Below are positions 42,016 through 54,308 of a stretch of 64,000 nt of DNA, one piece after another. This DNA comes from Chondrus crispus. Its lineage: Eukaryota; Rhodophyta; Florideophyceae; Gigartinales; Gigartinaceae. The translations under genes and the position numbers were made by a program. Position 1 is the stretch's first letter, and the number at the start of each line of letters is the position of its first letter. The notes below the pieces were generated by a model, which ran no database searches, had not been told where the DNA came from, and saw nothing but the letters and a program-made list of their open reading frames with translations. The stretch covers positions 23,919 through 87,918 of the forward strand of contig NW_005179261.1 of the NCBI RefSeq assembly GCF_000350225.1, given 5' to 3'.

Positions 42016-44210
42016 GCGCCCACGACCTCTTCCCCTTCCTCTCCCGTTTCCTTGCCCGCCGCCCCGTCCGCCGCCCATAACTGTCTCCCTATCTGCGCCT
42101 CTCCTATGGCGCGTTATGCCGCTTGATGGTGCGCATTCCTGGCCCGCAGTCGCGGTAGATCCTGTTCCACGTCCCCTTCGAATGGGTACAGGACCCGCAT
42201 TCTGGCCACCTTCCGACATCGAAACAGGCGTGCTTATACGAGGCCGAGCAACCCCAGCAGCGCCTTGGGAAACGGCGTGTAGTGGCTGCACATTCAGCAG
42301 GGTATATTCGTCCTCTAAAAATGAGACCAAGAGAAGCCGTTTGACGGAGAGGGTTCAAAGGGACAGGTTTTTTGAAGTAGTTGAGAAGGGAGTTGGTTGT
42401 ATCTCTTCGAAAAGTTATCTGATTTTGAATATTGGAAGTCAAGATGCCTCCTGTAGGACGACAGTCGTGGAACGACATTAACTGATGCCCTGCACTCGCT
42501 CGAATATAGAGTTAATGGAGTGCTCATAGACTGTTAAACACTCTTGTGGCCTGTATAATAGACATTAGAGAAAATGCGACTTTTTCAATTTTTATTTGAG
42601 GTCCAGTATACTGGCCACATGACTAATTAGGGATATGCAACTTATTGAATATAAGATCGCGATCAGTAATGAAACGGCCAATCTTGAATAGTATTAGCAT
42701 ACTTTTGTAGAATTCATCAATGCCCTTCTGGAACCCAGCCGTGACAAAGTCATCGACGACCTTGCATATGGCGATGAGAAGTCCTCCGTATTGTCTTCGT
42801 TCTATGAATAGTTGAGGGAGTCCTAGTACTTCTATGATGACCTGTCCCGACATCCAACGTTTGACGGCTAGCTGCCAAATTTGACCCGATTCTACGATGC
42901 CGTTGGCTAGCTTCAGAAGCTAGCCATAGAGCTCTATGCGGGGATGTACGGCCCTTCGGTGGTCTCACGTATATGTTTTTGGGTGAGACAACCTCCCTGC
43001 ATATACGCGCTTTTGAATTCGATAGAGCTCAGAGCCATTCCGAGAATCGCTGCAATTGAGGGCACGATGCGGATAATGGGAAATTGGGCTGTGGCGGAGT
43101 CTTTGCAGGTACTCTCCTTATCAAGATCTCGATCGTCATGAAGTACAAGCCTGCAATACAGATTAATTTGTTTGTATCACCTTCGTGTTTTAACTGGAAG
43201 AAATGATGTGACGAAATCGAGTTTTCGTTTTGGGGGAAGCTGGCTGATGTGGAATTCCTCGTAAGCCCCATTCCATGTTTCCTTCTCCTTGTCAATGGCC
43301 TCATCGATAACCGACGGAGGGACGAATTGAAGCTGGTGTTCTGACGAAGGATTCGCACCGAGTACATCTCGTGCCTTTTCAAGATTTGCTGTTCTAAAGT
43401 GTTGAGATAGAAGTTTCTAAGGGTGTCCTAATGACGACATTTCCGACATCCTTTGAAGGTTGTGGGAGGTTTTACCATTTGGTGATGTCGCTCTTGCGAG
43501 AAATTCCTTGTTCTTCTCTCCTTCCAAGTAGAGAGTGTGAGAACAACACGGAAGAGTTTCAAACATGGCCAGCAGGCTACTGCAAACTAGAGCGCAATCG
43601 CTGTGAGTAGATTGCGGCAAATTTAGTCAGGGAATTTGGATGTTTATCGCACAGAGCGTGCTCGTTCTCAAAGAAGTCCCAGGCACCCGCAGTGTCCGAA
43701 ATTCCTCTGTCATCGAGTTCTGTTGTATCCAAGTGAAACACAGCTGGCTGGATGGCCACTTCAGCTCCCGATTCATGTGTGAATTCGACTCTTTCCTTAG
43801 GTTTTTGGCCTCAGCATTCCACGGGAGCATATACAGCAATGAAGTGTGATCTACGACAATATCGCTTGGTACTTCAGGCTGTGAAGCCGGATCTACTCCT
43901 GTAGACTCATCGTCTTCCACTACAGAGGACGATTGTGAAAAAACATACAAAACATTCATTTTGTCAAGTTCCTGCAGGAAAGAAGACCTCGGCGCGACTC
44001 GAACATTCTAGAAGGCTGTCTGGATTGGCGGACAGTTCTGGAGAGGTTTGCTCAAGCTTACAACCGGATGTGGTTCCAGTTCTCGAACATATCCTTTCTC
44101 CCATTTCCCCAACTTCAGGCCTTTCTTGAAGTAATACAAGGAGGTGTTTCTCTGAAGCAGGGATGAGACAACGGTGTGAGGATTCCTTTCCGTCACTAGG
44201 AGCTGGAGCC
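42016..44210. other. Unassigned interval between two LTR-A copies
   Basis: A minus frame at 42104-42478 is Cys-rich (RCWGCSASYKHACFDVG, then PECGSC) and might be a zinc-binding gag tail; other frames (43627-43959 minus) show no domain. No primer-binding site adjoins either LTR, so this is not clearly the inside of one element. Confidence 0.3.
42904..42926. repeat. 11-bp perfect inverted repeat, 1-nt loop
   Basis: TGGCTAGCTTC and GAAGCTAGCCA flank a single A. Confidence 0.8.
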
Positions 44211-44876
44211 TGTGGGATAACTCCTTTCCGCCGTGGGTTGGGTGAGAGACGGAGGCTTCGCAGAGGGAGCACGCGACGCGGACGCGCGGCGCGAATAGAT
44301 CCGATACGGGCGAACTCGCGAGAAGAGAGAGGCTCACTGGCCGGTTACGCGCAGTCGCCCCGTGGTGCGTAAACGGGAGCGACCGGTAACGAGTTAGAAG
44401 CCAATGCGCGGATAGACTTACCGAACAGTCGAATATAGGCGCGAAAGGGGCGGGGGCGAGCTTCCCCCTGTTTACTGGTGTGGACGGGTGTCAGGTCTTA
44501 ACCCCTCAGAGGGAGGCCTCGGACAACACGTCCCAGTGCAGTACCTGCCTCTTAGTGCGCGCTGAGTACTGTACACAAATAAAAGCTAGCGCCATAATTA
44601 CTGCTACCACACGGACGCTGCTACTACACCTGTGCACTACTGTACACACGTGATGCTTACAGACTACCGCAGGGACAACACATGTGCTAACGCGCACACA
44701 AAACACTCGTGGACTACCGCACGGACGACACGCGTGCTACTGTACACGTGCGCCACGCCACGACCGGTCAGTACACGCGCGCGCTCCCTACACGTGGGCA
44801 CACCCGCCCACGTGTGCACAGTACACGGTCGCCCGGTTAATAACCTCCGCGCGCTCGCGCCGGTCGTTATACTACA
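44211..44876 (-). repeat. LTR family A, solo LTR inside a transposase relic
   Basis: 666 bp, TGTGGGATAAC at the left and GTTATACTACA at the right, mirroring copy 1. Flanks GAGCC and GAGCT agree at four of five bases, as expected for an aged 5-bp target duplication. The insertion sits at the end of the DDE_Tnp_4 relic. Confidence 0.75.
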
Positions 44877-44886
44877 GAGCTCACGA

Positions 44887-46004
44887 TGGACCACTTGATC
44901 TTCGTGTGAATCTATCAGCTGCCGGTGTTGCCACCCGCAAATCACAGCATAGTCGAAAAAGTAAGTCGCACTGTAAGCAGTTAATATGGTATCATAAGAT
45001 TCTTCATTCCAGCGATACTCGTCTGATACAACTATCCATAATTGTCCCATCCTCATAAATTAGTTTTCAACGACAACGCGATCGTGCCTTAAAATTATTA
45101 TCTTCGAACGAGAGGTATATGTTTAGATGCATTTTACGTGGCATTACAGCACGCACATTGATACTCTTTGTCCATCAAAACTACTCAATCGTCCGGATGC
45201 TCACCTGCCAAAATTTCTGGATCCGACTTCTGCTTGCCGTCCTCAGTGTTTGCCGATGCTGCCAGGTGAAAATCGTGGTTCTTGTAATATATATCCAGAT
45301 GAGCCGGAGAGTCCGGGTGCTGCTTGTTGCATCCGATTGCAAGTCCGTTCCTTAAAAACGGGACCTCAACGTTAAGTCAGTAAAGCTTATGATTCCCACT
45401 ATCTTACACCTTACCTTCTTAAATGTTGCCGGATGACCTGTTTCCTTGTCGCAAAGTAACGTCTGTTGCATAACGTGCGTATTTAAAATGACCGAAAAGC
45501 ACCTCGTTTTTCTAAGGCATGACCCATTGCGGAATCGTCTGCAATTTTCACAGCAAAAGTAATATACACGAATTCCGAAACTATACGTGTGTATCCCATA
45601 ATTCTCTTCTCAAATGTAGAACCTCTCACATTGACCACATTGACCAGAGAATCCCATTGGTCACCATACTTTAGTGTGGTTAACATCATCAAACGCACGT
45701 TCTTACGGGTGTACTTTAATGTTCATACTTTCCCAACGTTCTAACTGGAAGTTACATGGTCAGAGATTTCGAATCATATAGCGTGGTAATATCTTGGTGA
45801 AAAGTTTGTCATATCACCAATGGCTTTAGGAATTCCGGATGTGTGAAAGGAATCATGAATGGGGCAGGAAGAGTCAGCCTCATCATCAGATTCAATTCGA
45901 GCCTGGACATTGGAGTAGTCACGCAACTCATGTTTGCGCTGTAGTGCAGCATCTGGAAGAATTTTAAGGGCCTCGATGGCGTCCTGGGGAGTGATGAGAT
46001 TCAT
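44887..46004 (-). pseudogene. DDE_Tnp_4 (PIF/Harbinger-related) transposase relic
   Basis: Minus-strand pieces follow the family order: GDMTNFSPRYYHAI near the start; LTTLKYGDQWDSLVNVV and FEKRIMGYTRIVSEF; the first catalytic region YATDVTLRQGN; then AIGCNKQHPDSPAHLDIYY and VVLMDKEYQCACC, the counterparts of the second and third acidic motifs; and a C-terminal QLWIVVSDEYRWNEESYD. Frames change several times and stops interrupt it. The end is cut by the solo LTR-A at 44211-44876. Confidence 0.65.
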
Positions 46005-46350
46005 AGTCGGTGTTATGAAAGTTGTTGTGACAATTAATTTTGCAAACTAGAAGGGTACTACGATTGGCAATTTATTGACTTGCATGTGCTTCTGTGTTTG
46101 CTCTGTTACTGCGTTATTTCGGATATCGGTTGGCCTTTTGCGTTACCGTTTCATCATTGCGCATTAACGGTTGATGGTGGGATGCTGAGAAGTTGTAATT
46201 GGCCGTACTGTAACGATATTTTCTAAAATATCTTCGTTTTACATTTTTTGATGTTTTTGCGCATTGGCGCAGTGCTTTTGTAGGACACCCCTGTAATTGG
46301 GTGTTCTGCCATGTCTTTGCCGAAGCGATGACTGTTTCGAGAAAAGGTCT

Positions 46351-46567
46351 ACTGTTTGCGGGTTGTCACATTTTACAACGATGTATAAAGTGTATATCAC
46401 GGCGCGCGCAAGTCAGCTCTGGCCAATCTTCAGCTACCATGTGCCCAGTGCCCCGGTTTGAACCCCAATCACATCCATTGAGCCCCGGTTCTCACGGCCT
46501 TCATGCCATCCACACCGGCGCTTCACGCCGGCCAATCACCACCCATAGCCACGGTTTTATCCTGATC
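46351..46567 (-). repeat. 217-bp dispersed repeat, copy 1 (SINE candidate)
   Basis: Recurs in the opposite orientation at 58958-59176. In the orientation where it begins GATCAGGATAAAACC it contains GGGGTTCAAACC, a pol III B-box-like sequence. It ends near a TTTTACATCGATGTAAAA-type hairpin. About 40 bp before that B box is TGGCATGAA, a weak A-box candidate. Confidence 0.55.
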
Positions 46568-46641
46568 TATACAGTAAAATCCACCCCTAGGCTGGGCCTC
46601 ATTCCGCGTTTTGTGAAATTCAAATTTCCATTCCCGCCCAA

Positions 46642-47572
46642 GTGGGTCTCCCAAATGATCAACTTACACAGCGCACTAGCCAACCCCTACAACGAATAAA
46701 CAGCTCCCGCATGCCTACAAGTACTCCCAGAGAGTACTTGTACTCTCACCCATCTCCTCGGCTCCCTCCGACCGCCTCCTTCTTCAACGTTCCTCAGACG
46801 GCCCGTCCCGGTAGCCCCCGATTTCTCCATCACGCAAATCGACGACGTATGCCGTCTCCCGCCCGTGCACCCTCTCCGCATAAAGTCCCGTGTGTTGACC
46901 CCAGGCCTTGGACTGCAAAATCGTCAGTCTTGTCGATCGAGCAAAACGCAACAAGATCGGGACGCTAGGTTGATCTTGGCCATCTTGCCGAAAGGCGGGG
47001 GAAGGGGGTTGCGAGGGATTCAGCGCGGGCCTCGAGGCTGTTCTTCGACGCGATCACGAGGCAGCCATGGTGGGGGTGATGAGAATGGAGGAGGGAGGAA
47101 GTAAGCAGGATGGGACGAGAGATGAGTGGTGCTGAAGTGAGTGAGAGGTGGCCTGACATGTGGCGGGGTTCAACAAGAGGATGAAGAGGGGCTTCCGTGC
47201 AGCCTGGTGCGGGAAGGATTCAGGCTGTCCCGGGCGCTCCAGCTTCCCTATCGCGCCCGCCGGCTCCGGCGAGTCCAATACTGCATCCAACCTCCAGACT
47301 TGCTCAAGCGCAAGCATGAAGGGACCGTGTGCAATTAAAAGCGCAAGATGAGGCGTAGGCTCGTCAGCTCGAAGAGAGATGTGAGACGGAATGAGGAAGT
47401 TGAGGGGCGGAAGAAGAAGCTTCAGGACTTGGAGGAGAGGCACTGCGCCCTCAAGAGTAAACGGAGCGTTGCGGAGAAGGACAATGGGAAGTGCGTGACT
47501 ACGTTTAAGAAGAACCGAAGAACCGAAAACCCGTCGTCGTCGGCTATGTCCGATGCCTCGCAGGGTAATTGA
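46642..47572 (+). pseudogene. Unrecognised coiled-coil remnant
   Basis: Plus-strand frames in succession end in a charged helix (RKKKLQDLEERHCALKSKR, 47348-47572). A linker before it is Pro/Ser-rich. Composition recalls the second protein of Harbinger elements (compare 54309-54780), but no Myb/SANT motif can be read. Stops separate the parts. Confidence 0.3.
46716..46742. repeat. 11-bp perfect inverted repeat, 5-nt loop
   Basis: TACAAGTACTC and GAGTACTTGTA around CCAGA. Confidence 0.75.
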
Positions 47573-48131
47573 GAAGCGCAGCAGCCGTTTTTGCAAGTCG
47601 TGAAATATGGATAGAATAACAGCAATGGGCGGGGTGGTATACGGAGAAGGAATCACACGTCTAGTTCGCATTTAATGGAACTTCGAGGACGGTGACTAAT
47701 TTTTGGACGAGCCCAGACGGACAATCAGTGCAGAATGTCGACCAGCGGATTCTCACCGAGTGCTGTGTCTTGATCGCGGTACAAATCTCACAGGTTTGAA
47801 ATGTTGAGACAGAAGTTGATGAGATGATAGCACTCCCTGCACGCATAGATCAATTTCATACCGTTGCGATGAGTATGCACTAAACCATGTAGTTTCTTGA
47901 TGATATGACACTAATGCCGAAATGAGGGAAATGTAGATAAGACTAAACGTCGTCTACTCACTATGTAGAGGTGCAGAAGGAGTGTTTATGGTCATGACAA
48001 TTGCTGAAAGAAGCCATGTAATATGTACATCCTGGGAAAAACCGAGCGAGTGTTACATGCGGAGGCCGGATCAGATGTCGGACATGCAATATTGCGCACC
48101 TAACAAGATTGAATAGCAATGAGATCATAAG
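47573..48131. other. Unassigned interval
   Basis: No supported feature; left flank of the solo LTR-B including its target duplication ATAAG at 48127-48131. Confidence 0.3.
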
Positions 48132-48804
48132 TGTGGCATAACGGCGGTTCAGGATTAGATATATATTAGATCCATACGAGCCACACACGCGCACACGTGT
48201 ACAACACGTGTACGGGGCACGCAAGTGGGCACGCACACACGTGTACTACACGTGTACGAGGGGCGCATACCCACGAGCACACGTGTACCCACGCGTGTAC
48301 TGTCAGCAGTGAACGGCCCGCGCTGACTACAGTAGCTCCACAGTACAGTCCGTACTGTAGTGTAGAATGTTAGGATTGATTGTATATTAAATAGCGGAGC
48401 GGACTGGCGGCGGTGAGGGGAACAAGCACAGACTTGTCCACGACCGACCACCTAGGTCCGACGACCCAGCTTATTCTACACGCGCGTTCCGCTTCCGCGC
48501 GCGCTAGAAGGGACCCAGCGGGTAGAGGAGTCCTCTACGCGTCCGACGCGCACCCCCGACCGCGAGTCTAGATCCGCCTCCGCCCGTCAGCGCTAGTACG
48601 TTACCCAGCGCTACTGCGGGGAGTCGAGGCGTAGATCGGCCCGCGCGTGCGCGCGTCCTCGACCGTCCCCGCTCTACGACGCTACCAGGGCCCACTGCCC
48701 GGTCTCGTTAGCTGGTGTCCTTCTTCCCCCGTCTTCTCACCCTTGGACAAGGTATCCGTCGAGCTGTGAATACACCCCTCTCCGCTGGGGGTGTTTATGC
48801 TACA
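48132..48804 (+). repeat. LTR family B, solo LTR with perfect target duplication
   Basis: 673 bp, TGTGGCATAACGG to GGGGGTGTTTATGCTACA, flanked on both sides by ATAAG (48127-48131 and 48805-48809). It fixes both ends and the 5-bp duplication of the family. It carries the TATATTAA (around 48383) and the U3 motifs GCACACGTGTAC. Confidence 0.85.
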
Positions 48805-49883
48805 ATAAGGAACGATACGGTTGTAGCATCTGGATCGCGAACGAGAGCGTGCTTGCGGGACGTGAACAGAGAGAGAACGCACTTCGCACAGGCGGAAAAA
48901 GAGGGTTTCAACTACTTCCTCTTATATCACGAGTATCAAGAAAAGCTCAGCGTGCGTAGCGCGCACGGAACCTACTTTTTCGTACTTACTAATGAAAAGG
49001 CTTTTGTGTGCCTGTGAAATTTGTGTATGTACCGCGTATGCATACCGCCCCTGCTCTTCGTCTCCGCCCCACGCATTCAAAGATCTCAAATTGAGGTCCT
49101 CATTTCCCTTTTCCCTTCATCCAGCACTTCTCCAACACCACCATGCGGCAAAATTCTCCCTCTACCGCTTCTACCCGCCTCTGTTCTCCATTTCCGTCCC
49201 TATGCTATCGCAGTAACCTCCTTCCTCTTATTCCTATTCGACCTGTCGTACCCTAGTTTTCATATATGATCCCAATATCACCCGATTTTGCAGCAAAAGC
49301 TGGTCACGACGCGACCGGAGGCCTTGCGTCTCGGGTATCTCGTTGCTTTTATGCGGCATCTCATTTGCCTTGCCAGGAAGAAATCCGAGTTTTAGTGTCA
49401 TTCACCTCGAAATCTTACCACCAGAATCCTCGTACCTCTTCTTTCTTGCTGGCATTTCTAGTACCATCCTTATTCGACGTCTAGATCCCCTGTTTTCACC
49501 GACACCAACGTTTGGATTTCCCAAAATGTCACTTTGCGCCGTTCTTGCACATTGAATTTCTAAATTCACATGTCGCTGGTTTCATGAAACTGCTATTGGA
49601 GGGTTCCCGTCAGAGAGAGACTAGAGAGTCTCCAGTCTGGGTCTGACCCTGCCGTAGGTACGTCACAGTTTGTGACAGTACTTCGGGTCCCAAACTACTA
49701 GGTAACCTGTGTATTTGATCATACAGAGCTCTACCTGTAGCCCAGCACGCCTCTTTTCCCATTTGATGTGTACGGTTTCTCTCCTCAAGCGCCATAGTGC
49801 TCTCGTGCCCTTCGTCGGTACTCGAGATCCTATCCAGCTGCGCACCACTGTCCATCGCATCTAGATGCGAGTATTGCCGTGAG
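48805..49883. other. Unassigned interval
   Basis: Short frames only; pyrimidine-rich on the plus strand around 49060-49500. No domain, RNA gene or repeat recognised. Confidence 0.25.
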
Positions 49884-49917
49884 GGACATGGTCTTTCCAG
49901 CTGGAAAGACCATGTCC
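49884..49917. repeat. 34-bp perfect palindrome
   Basis: GGACATGGTCTTTCCAG followed by its exact reverse complement with no spacer. The symmetry extends outward with a few mismatches to about 49872-49930. Confidence 0.9.
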
Positions 49918-50191
49918 TTCACCGCAATATTTACTTTATCCTCACGTTTCACGGTTCCATCCTGCCATACTCTGCTGATACGCTCGCGGTAGCTCATGAC
50001 CTCCGTCAATGGCCAGTCATTCTCCGTACGACTCCAGTACGGGTGGAACATTGCCTCTAGGGCAATGCGGGTGCCGATATTCTGGCTGATAAATGAACGA
50101 GTATGGCATTTTCACGGTATACCGTCGATACCCTTACCACATGGACACAGGGTACTCTTGTGGACCTAGACCATGAGCATGACATGCTCTA

Positions 50192-50242
50192 GGGTTTCGT
50201 CCGATATAGTTGCACAATGTGCAACTATATCGGACGAAACCC
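50192..50242. repeat. 25-bp perfect inverted repeat, 1-nt loop
   Basis: 50192-50216 and 50218-50242 are exact complements around a single A. Confidence 0.9.
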
Positions 50243-50358
50243 GCGAAGACCCCAATTGGAACTTCATATTTGACTTCTTCATCACCGGCGGCCTCGTGAG
50301 CATCGTAACGCTGCTCGGGTGACAGGTTTATATTTCCCCCGCTGTCATTATGTGCGAG

Positions 50359-52282
50359 TTAAATCGTGTTTGAGGAGAGCAAACGAGACATTGCATTCGG
50401 CAGTCTCCAAGCGGTCCCAATTCTCAACGTAGAGTCCCTATCGCCATGGTAGGCTTCTGGCGCTACAGATGACCGGTATATTCCGTGAAATCTCTGTGCC
50501 GTAGCGTGGAGATCTGGCCTTTGGTAACGGGTCTCGTTTTGAGGCTCAACGGGTCTTCTTCCGTCCACAATGTCAGAAAAATGCCTTTGTCTCTTGTCCT
50601 GCACTGCTCCATTCCATTGCACAATAAATTGTACTACACGCTCAGGACGGCCTTGGTCTACACACGCAAAAGATTGCGTTCCAGTCAGCGACTCCGCAAC
50701 GCTCTTGGCACTCATTTCCTTACGCACCGCATCTGACGCACTGACTATTTAGATGGCGGTGACGACAAAATTGCTGGCTTTCATTATAGAATCGTTGAAG
50801 AAGTGCTTGACCGCATACGGCGTATAGGTGCTCACTACGAGGCGGACAACTTCCGCACTCATTCCAGCCTGCGACCCACAGAGTTTTTCAATCATAGTTC
50901 GAAACGGTTTCTCTTTCTCCACCTCCAAAATCCTGTGCCTGTTAAATGTGACTCGCTTCATTTCGGCAGGAATACCCCAAAGTGGCACTTTTCGTCTCAC
51001 AACAAAGCGACGATAGGGAGCGTTGCTTGATTCTGTATACCCACTGCCTCGAAAGAGAAACCGAGGGTCAGCAGCTGCTTTGTTAAAGCAATCTATCATA
51101 ATCTTTGGGTATATTCGGTACAGAGTGGTGTACCATTTTGGCTGCCCGAAACTGAAAGGAGAGAAGCACTTCGCTTCAGGGATCGCTCTCCGCCTCAAAA
51201 AGTTCTGTGAACTGCTGCTTTTGCGCAGCACGAAAAGATCATCGTGCATATCTTTTTTCCATTCCCTTTTCCGTATCTTCGTGAGCCATGCCCATATGTT
51301 CTTTAACTGGTTCTGATTATGGTGCCAGTCATCGAGTGTGATGTATTAAACGGGAAAATCTTACGGCAAGACATCATACAAGCAGCCTCCTGATCCATAG
51401 CAATCATGATGGGATCACAGGATATACTCTCTTTGAAACGGGCAAACAGCCAGTTGAAAGTATCTTCAGTCTCATCAGATAAGAAACCCATAAAACAGTG
51501 CACACCCTCCCATTATTTGTACTGGCATTGATAGTTACCAAAGAAAGCGAGTAGTCGTTGGCATTTGCTTTGCAGTCAACGCAAACCCCAGGGCAAGTTC
51601 CGAACCGCCCGTAATCCTTCAAACAGCTCGAAAAAGCCCAGCACACAGAAAAAAGAGCCCCTGTTTCTGTGCGAGATATGTACTCTACGCTTCCAACATC
51701 TTCGTTTCTGATTTTCATCAGTTCTTGCTTCAGATTCTCACAGTCCCTCTTCTTTGGTGCCCGTTTGGTAGCCAGCCATCCTATTATTCTGTGCAAGCCT
51801 CTGGTATTAATTAGAAAACCGTACCTGTCTTCTAGATGTCATACATCTTGACTGAAATATATGTACGACCCGTTGTTGAGAACGTCTGCTTTTATAAGGA
51901 GATCTAGAGGCCGGGATCGAAGGAGAGGAACAGGATCAGGTGGGTGGTTGTGCATATAATCAAAAGCTCGCATTTCGTACTTGAACCGAGGGACAGTGGT
52001 CTCCTCATTTGATAAAACACAATCAAGGGCGGTGGTTGTTAGTCTCAATTTATAGGGGCGGATTTTTTTCCCACAGAAAAGCCGAGCATAACGAAGAATA
52101 CAACCTTGCTCTCTTCTTTTTCTTTTTAGTCTATATGTAGAGTTTCCTATTATTAATGGGAACTGTTGCATTGTTGAATGACCGAGGCACAGCATCTCAC
52201 CGCCGTTGTTTCGGGATCGGGATCTGCCCGGATAAATGATCCCGATTGGTAAACACTGTTCGGTGGTGTCAGCTCCGTGCAA
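50359..52282 (-). pseudogene. MULE (Mutator-like) transposase remnant
   Basis: Read from right to left. 52282-51839 is an N-terminal FLYWCH/FAR1-like region with FKYEMRAFDYMHNHPPDP. 51796-51404 has VDCKANANDYSLSLVTINAS, the first catalytic Asp region. 51503-51303 has ETEDTFNWLFARFKE and DPIMIAMDQEAA, the second acidic motif typical of PF10551. 51249-50749 has TESSNAPYRRFVV and a helical tail. 50727-50359 may be the C-terminus. Frame changes separate the pieces, one of them near 51480. The ULP1-like gene upstream on the same strand is a common MULE passenger. Confidence 0.65.
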
Positions 52283-52936
52283 GGAAATATCGTTGAACGA
52301 AGGCCCAATGTTGTCCGCCGGCAGACCGTTGGGAAGCGGACTGGGCGATGGAAGGGCTTAATCTGATACAATTCCGAGCCGCTTGAGCAAGGCGAGTCTG
52401 GGGACTCTGCGTGGGGGCGGGGGCGCGGACGGGTATCGATACGCTACCGTCCATTGGAGGGGAAGAAGACAAGGGGTGTGAGGAACGTTGTGGGGGATGC
52501 AAACTGTAGGGGCAAAGTGTAGAGATTCTGAAGTCAATATGACCAAAGGCAGGAACGCGAAAGGGAAGGTCCGGCATCGATCGGGGGCGCGAGAAAGGGA
52601 ACTGGATTCTGCCGCTGTTGTGTCGTCATTGTAGCTGCTTGCTACTGAAGTTTCTATCGCCTCTTTTGTCGGTCTTGTCGCGACTGTTGCTCCCTGCACG
52701 ACTGTTCGTTGTTGTTGTCGCCTGAGGTGGCGGCTGATGGCGCGTTCTATGTTCCTATGATACGTGCTGAACTAAACTGAAGGCTGCTTCTTTTGTCTTT
52801 GTTTACCTATTTGATTGTTCTTTAGGAGGTTGGTCTGACGATTTCAACCAAGAACACTTGGAAGGTTTACTGCGAATACGCTTGCAGTTGTAGTTATGAC
52901 GCGATATACACCACGAGGTACTAGGATGGAATAATT
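52283..52936. other. Unassigned interval
   Basis: Ser/Pro-rich minus frames (52269-52699) without a domain; spacer between the MULE core and the protease-like gene. Confidence 0.25.
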
Positions 52937-53359
52937 CTAAACATCTTTGTATTGCCTACAGGCAATCTTGGCCATGTCCTTCGTATGGAAATGGAGCCCA
53001 GTGCATAGAGTATCCAAAAACAGTGTACCAGCTGCGTTGATCGGATCAATTTGCACAAATACCATACTCCAGTGCCCTGACTTGCAGATAGGAATCAAAA
53101 TAGTGCCCTCTTTATCTTGAAATGCCTCTAGAACGTCGAAAAGACACATACGAACGTTGCGGGCAGGGTTTCCAATTGGGCATGTGCCAAACAGTGCAAA
53201 ACCAAAACATGGCTTCAAAACTTTGATCGTATCAGGCGAACGCATTGCAGTGATGCAATGTTCAACCAATTCCGTTGAACAAAGTGTCCCTGGCCAGCAC
53301 ACGTTGAACCAGAACAAATCTGGGTCTCGCTCATAAAATGGGCACACACTTTGGAGCAT
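52937..53359 (-). pseudogene. Ulp1-like (C48) cysteine protease fragment
   Basis: 140 aa. FNVCWPGTLCSTELVEHCI matches the N-terminal W-L-x-D-x-x-I region of Ulp1 proteases. EGTILIPICKSGHWSMVFV contains the catalytic His-Trp, and GTLFLDTL the catalytic Asp region. The later Gln and Cys of the catalytic site are not in the frame, which stops at KIACRQYKDV, so the fragment lacks the nucleophile. Ulp1 enzymes remove SUMO; Mutator elements of the Kaonashi type carry such genes. Association with the MULE remnant is by strand and proximity. Confidence 0.55.
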
Positions 53360-53931
53360 ATCAAGCCCAAGCTACTCGTCAGATGCCCCCGAAAAGCACC
53401 TCAATCGCTTCAAGCGATCAAAAAGGCCCTGAAATACGCTCTTACGATCCCAGGAAGGATGAGCGGTCATGGCAGATGAGGTTTAGATCGCGAAAAAAGA
53501 ACGAAAGGCACTGCATAGGGTGCGTAAAGGAAGGGTAACATCGCGTGAAGTTGAGAAGACACAATAGAGAGTTTGCGAAGCTCTAATTTTCCGCTAAATA
53601 TCGTTGAGTTTTATGAACAGGGAACAGGTGTCTTCGCGTATCGACAATTGCTGCGCGTTGCGACAAACTAATTCGTTGGGAAGGGCATGCGAACGAAACT
53701 AAAAAAGTATAACCAGGACAAGCCCCGTGACGATGTCCGTATGCTCTATGTTTCGGCGCTAAAACACAAACCGCACTACCTGTCTGGCCTTGCATCTTTT
53801 TTTGGGAGCGGCCAGAACCCCACCCGTAATCCCATACCCCACTATTTCATCAGCCAACTTCCGCATCGCACAACTTATGGCGAACCCAAACATTCCCACC
53901 ATCATTTCCGCTCCCCTCTCAGCGGCCATAA
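53360..53931. other. Unassigned interval
   Basis: No domain recognised. AATCGCTTCAAGCGAT (around 53401-53420) is a short palindrome. Confidence 0.25.
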
Positions 53932-54025
53932 TCCCGTCCCATGTATCCCACGCGCGAGGGGATATATGGGACGGGAAATATATAATTGTGATGGAAGTTG
54001 TTGCGCAACAACTCCCATCACAATT
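53932..54025. repeat. Two adjacent inverted repeats
   Basis: 53932-53949 pairs with 53959-53976 (18 bp, one mismatch, 9-nt loop). 53984-54004 pairs with 54005-54025 (21 bp, one mismatch, no loop). Confidence 0.85.
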
Positions 54026-54308
54026 CTTCCTATCCTTCCTGCCCTCTCAATTCCTCACGACGAGCCCCTCCAGATCTCCGTTCCCAAGCCGACGCCTCCT
54101 TCGCCAGGTTTGGCCGTTCCCTCCGTACGAGACTGTTCCGCTTCAGCGACACTGCCGACATCGTGCTTTTGAAGTCTGTTGCGAGCGTTAATGCGCATAT
54201 TGCCCCATGGTGGCGCAAAGGAGCGCTTTTTGAGGAGGCTCATGCCATGTTTCTTAGCACAGCGTCCCCGACATCCTAAGGAACAAAGAGAGACCGTCTC
54301 AGAAGAGC

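Noticed and set aside
41404-44876. One LTR-A retrotransposon with 42016-44210 as its interior
   Set aside because: The right LTR has its own near-matching target duplication, no primer-binding site adjoins it, and the interior has no convincing gag or pol.
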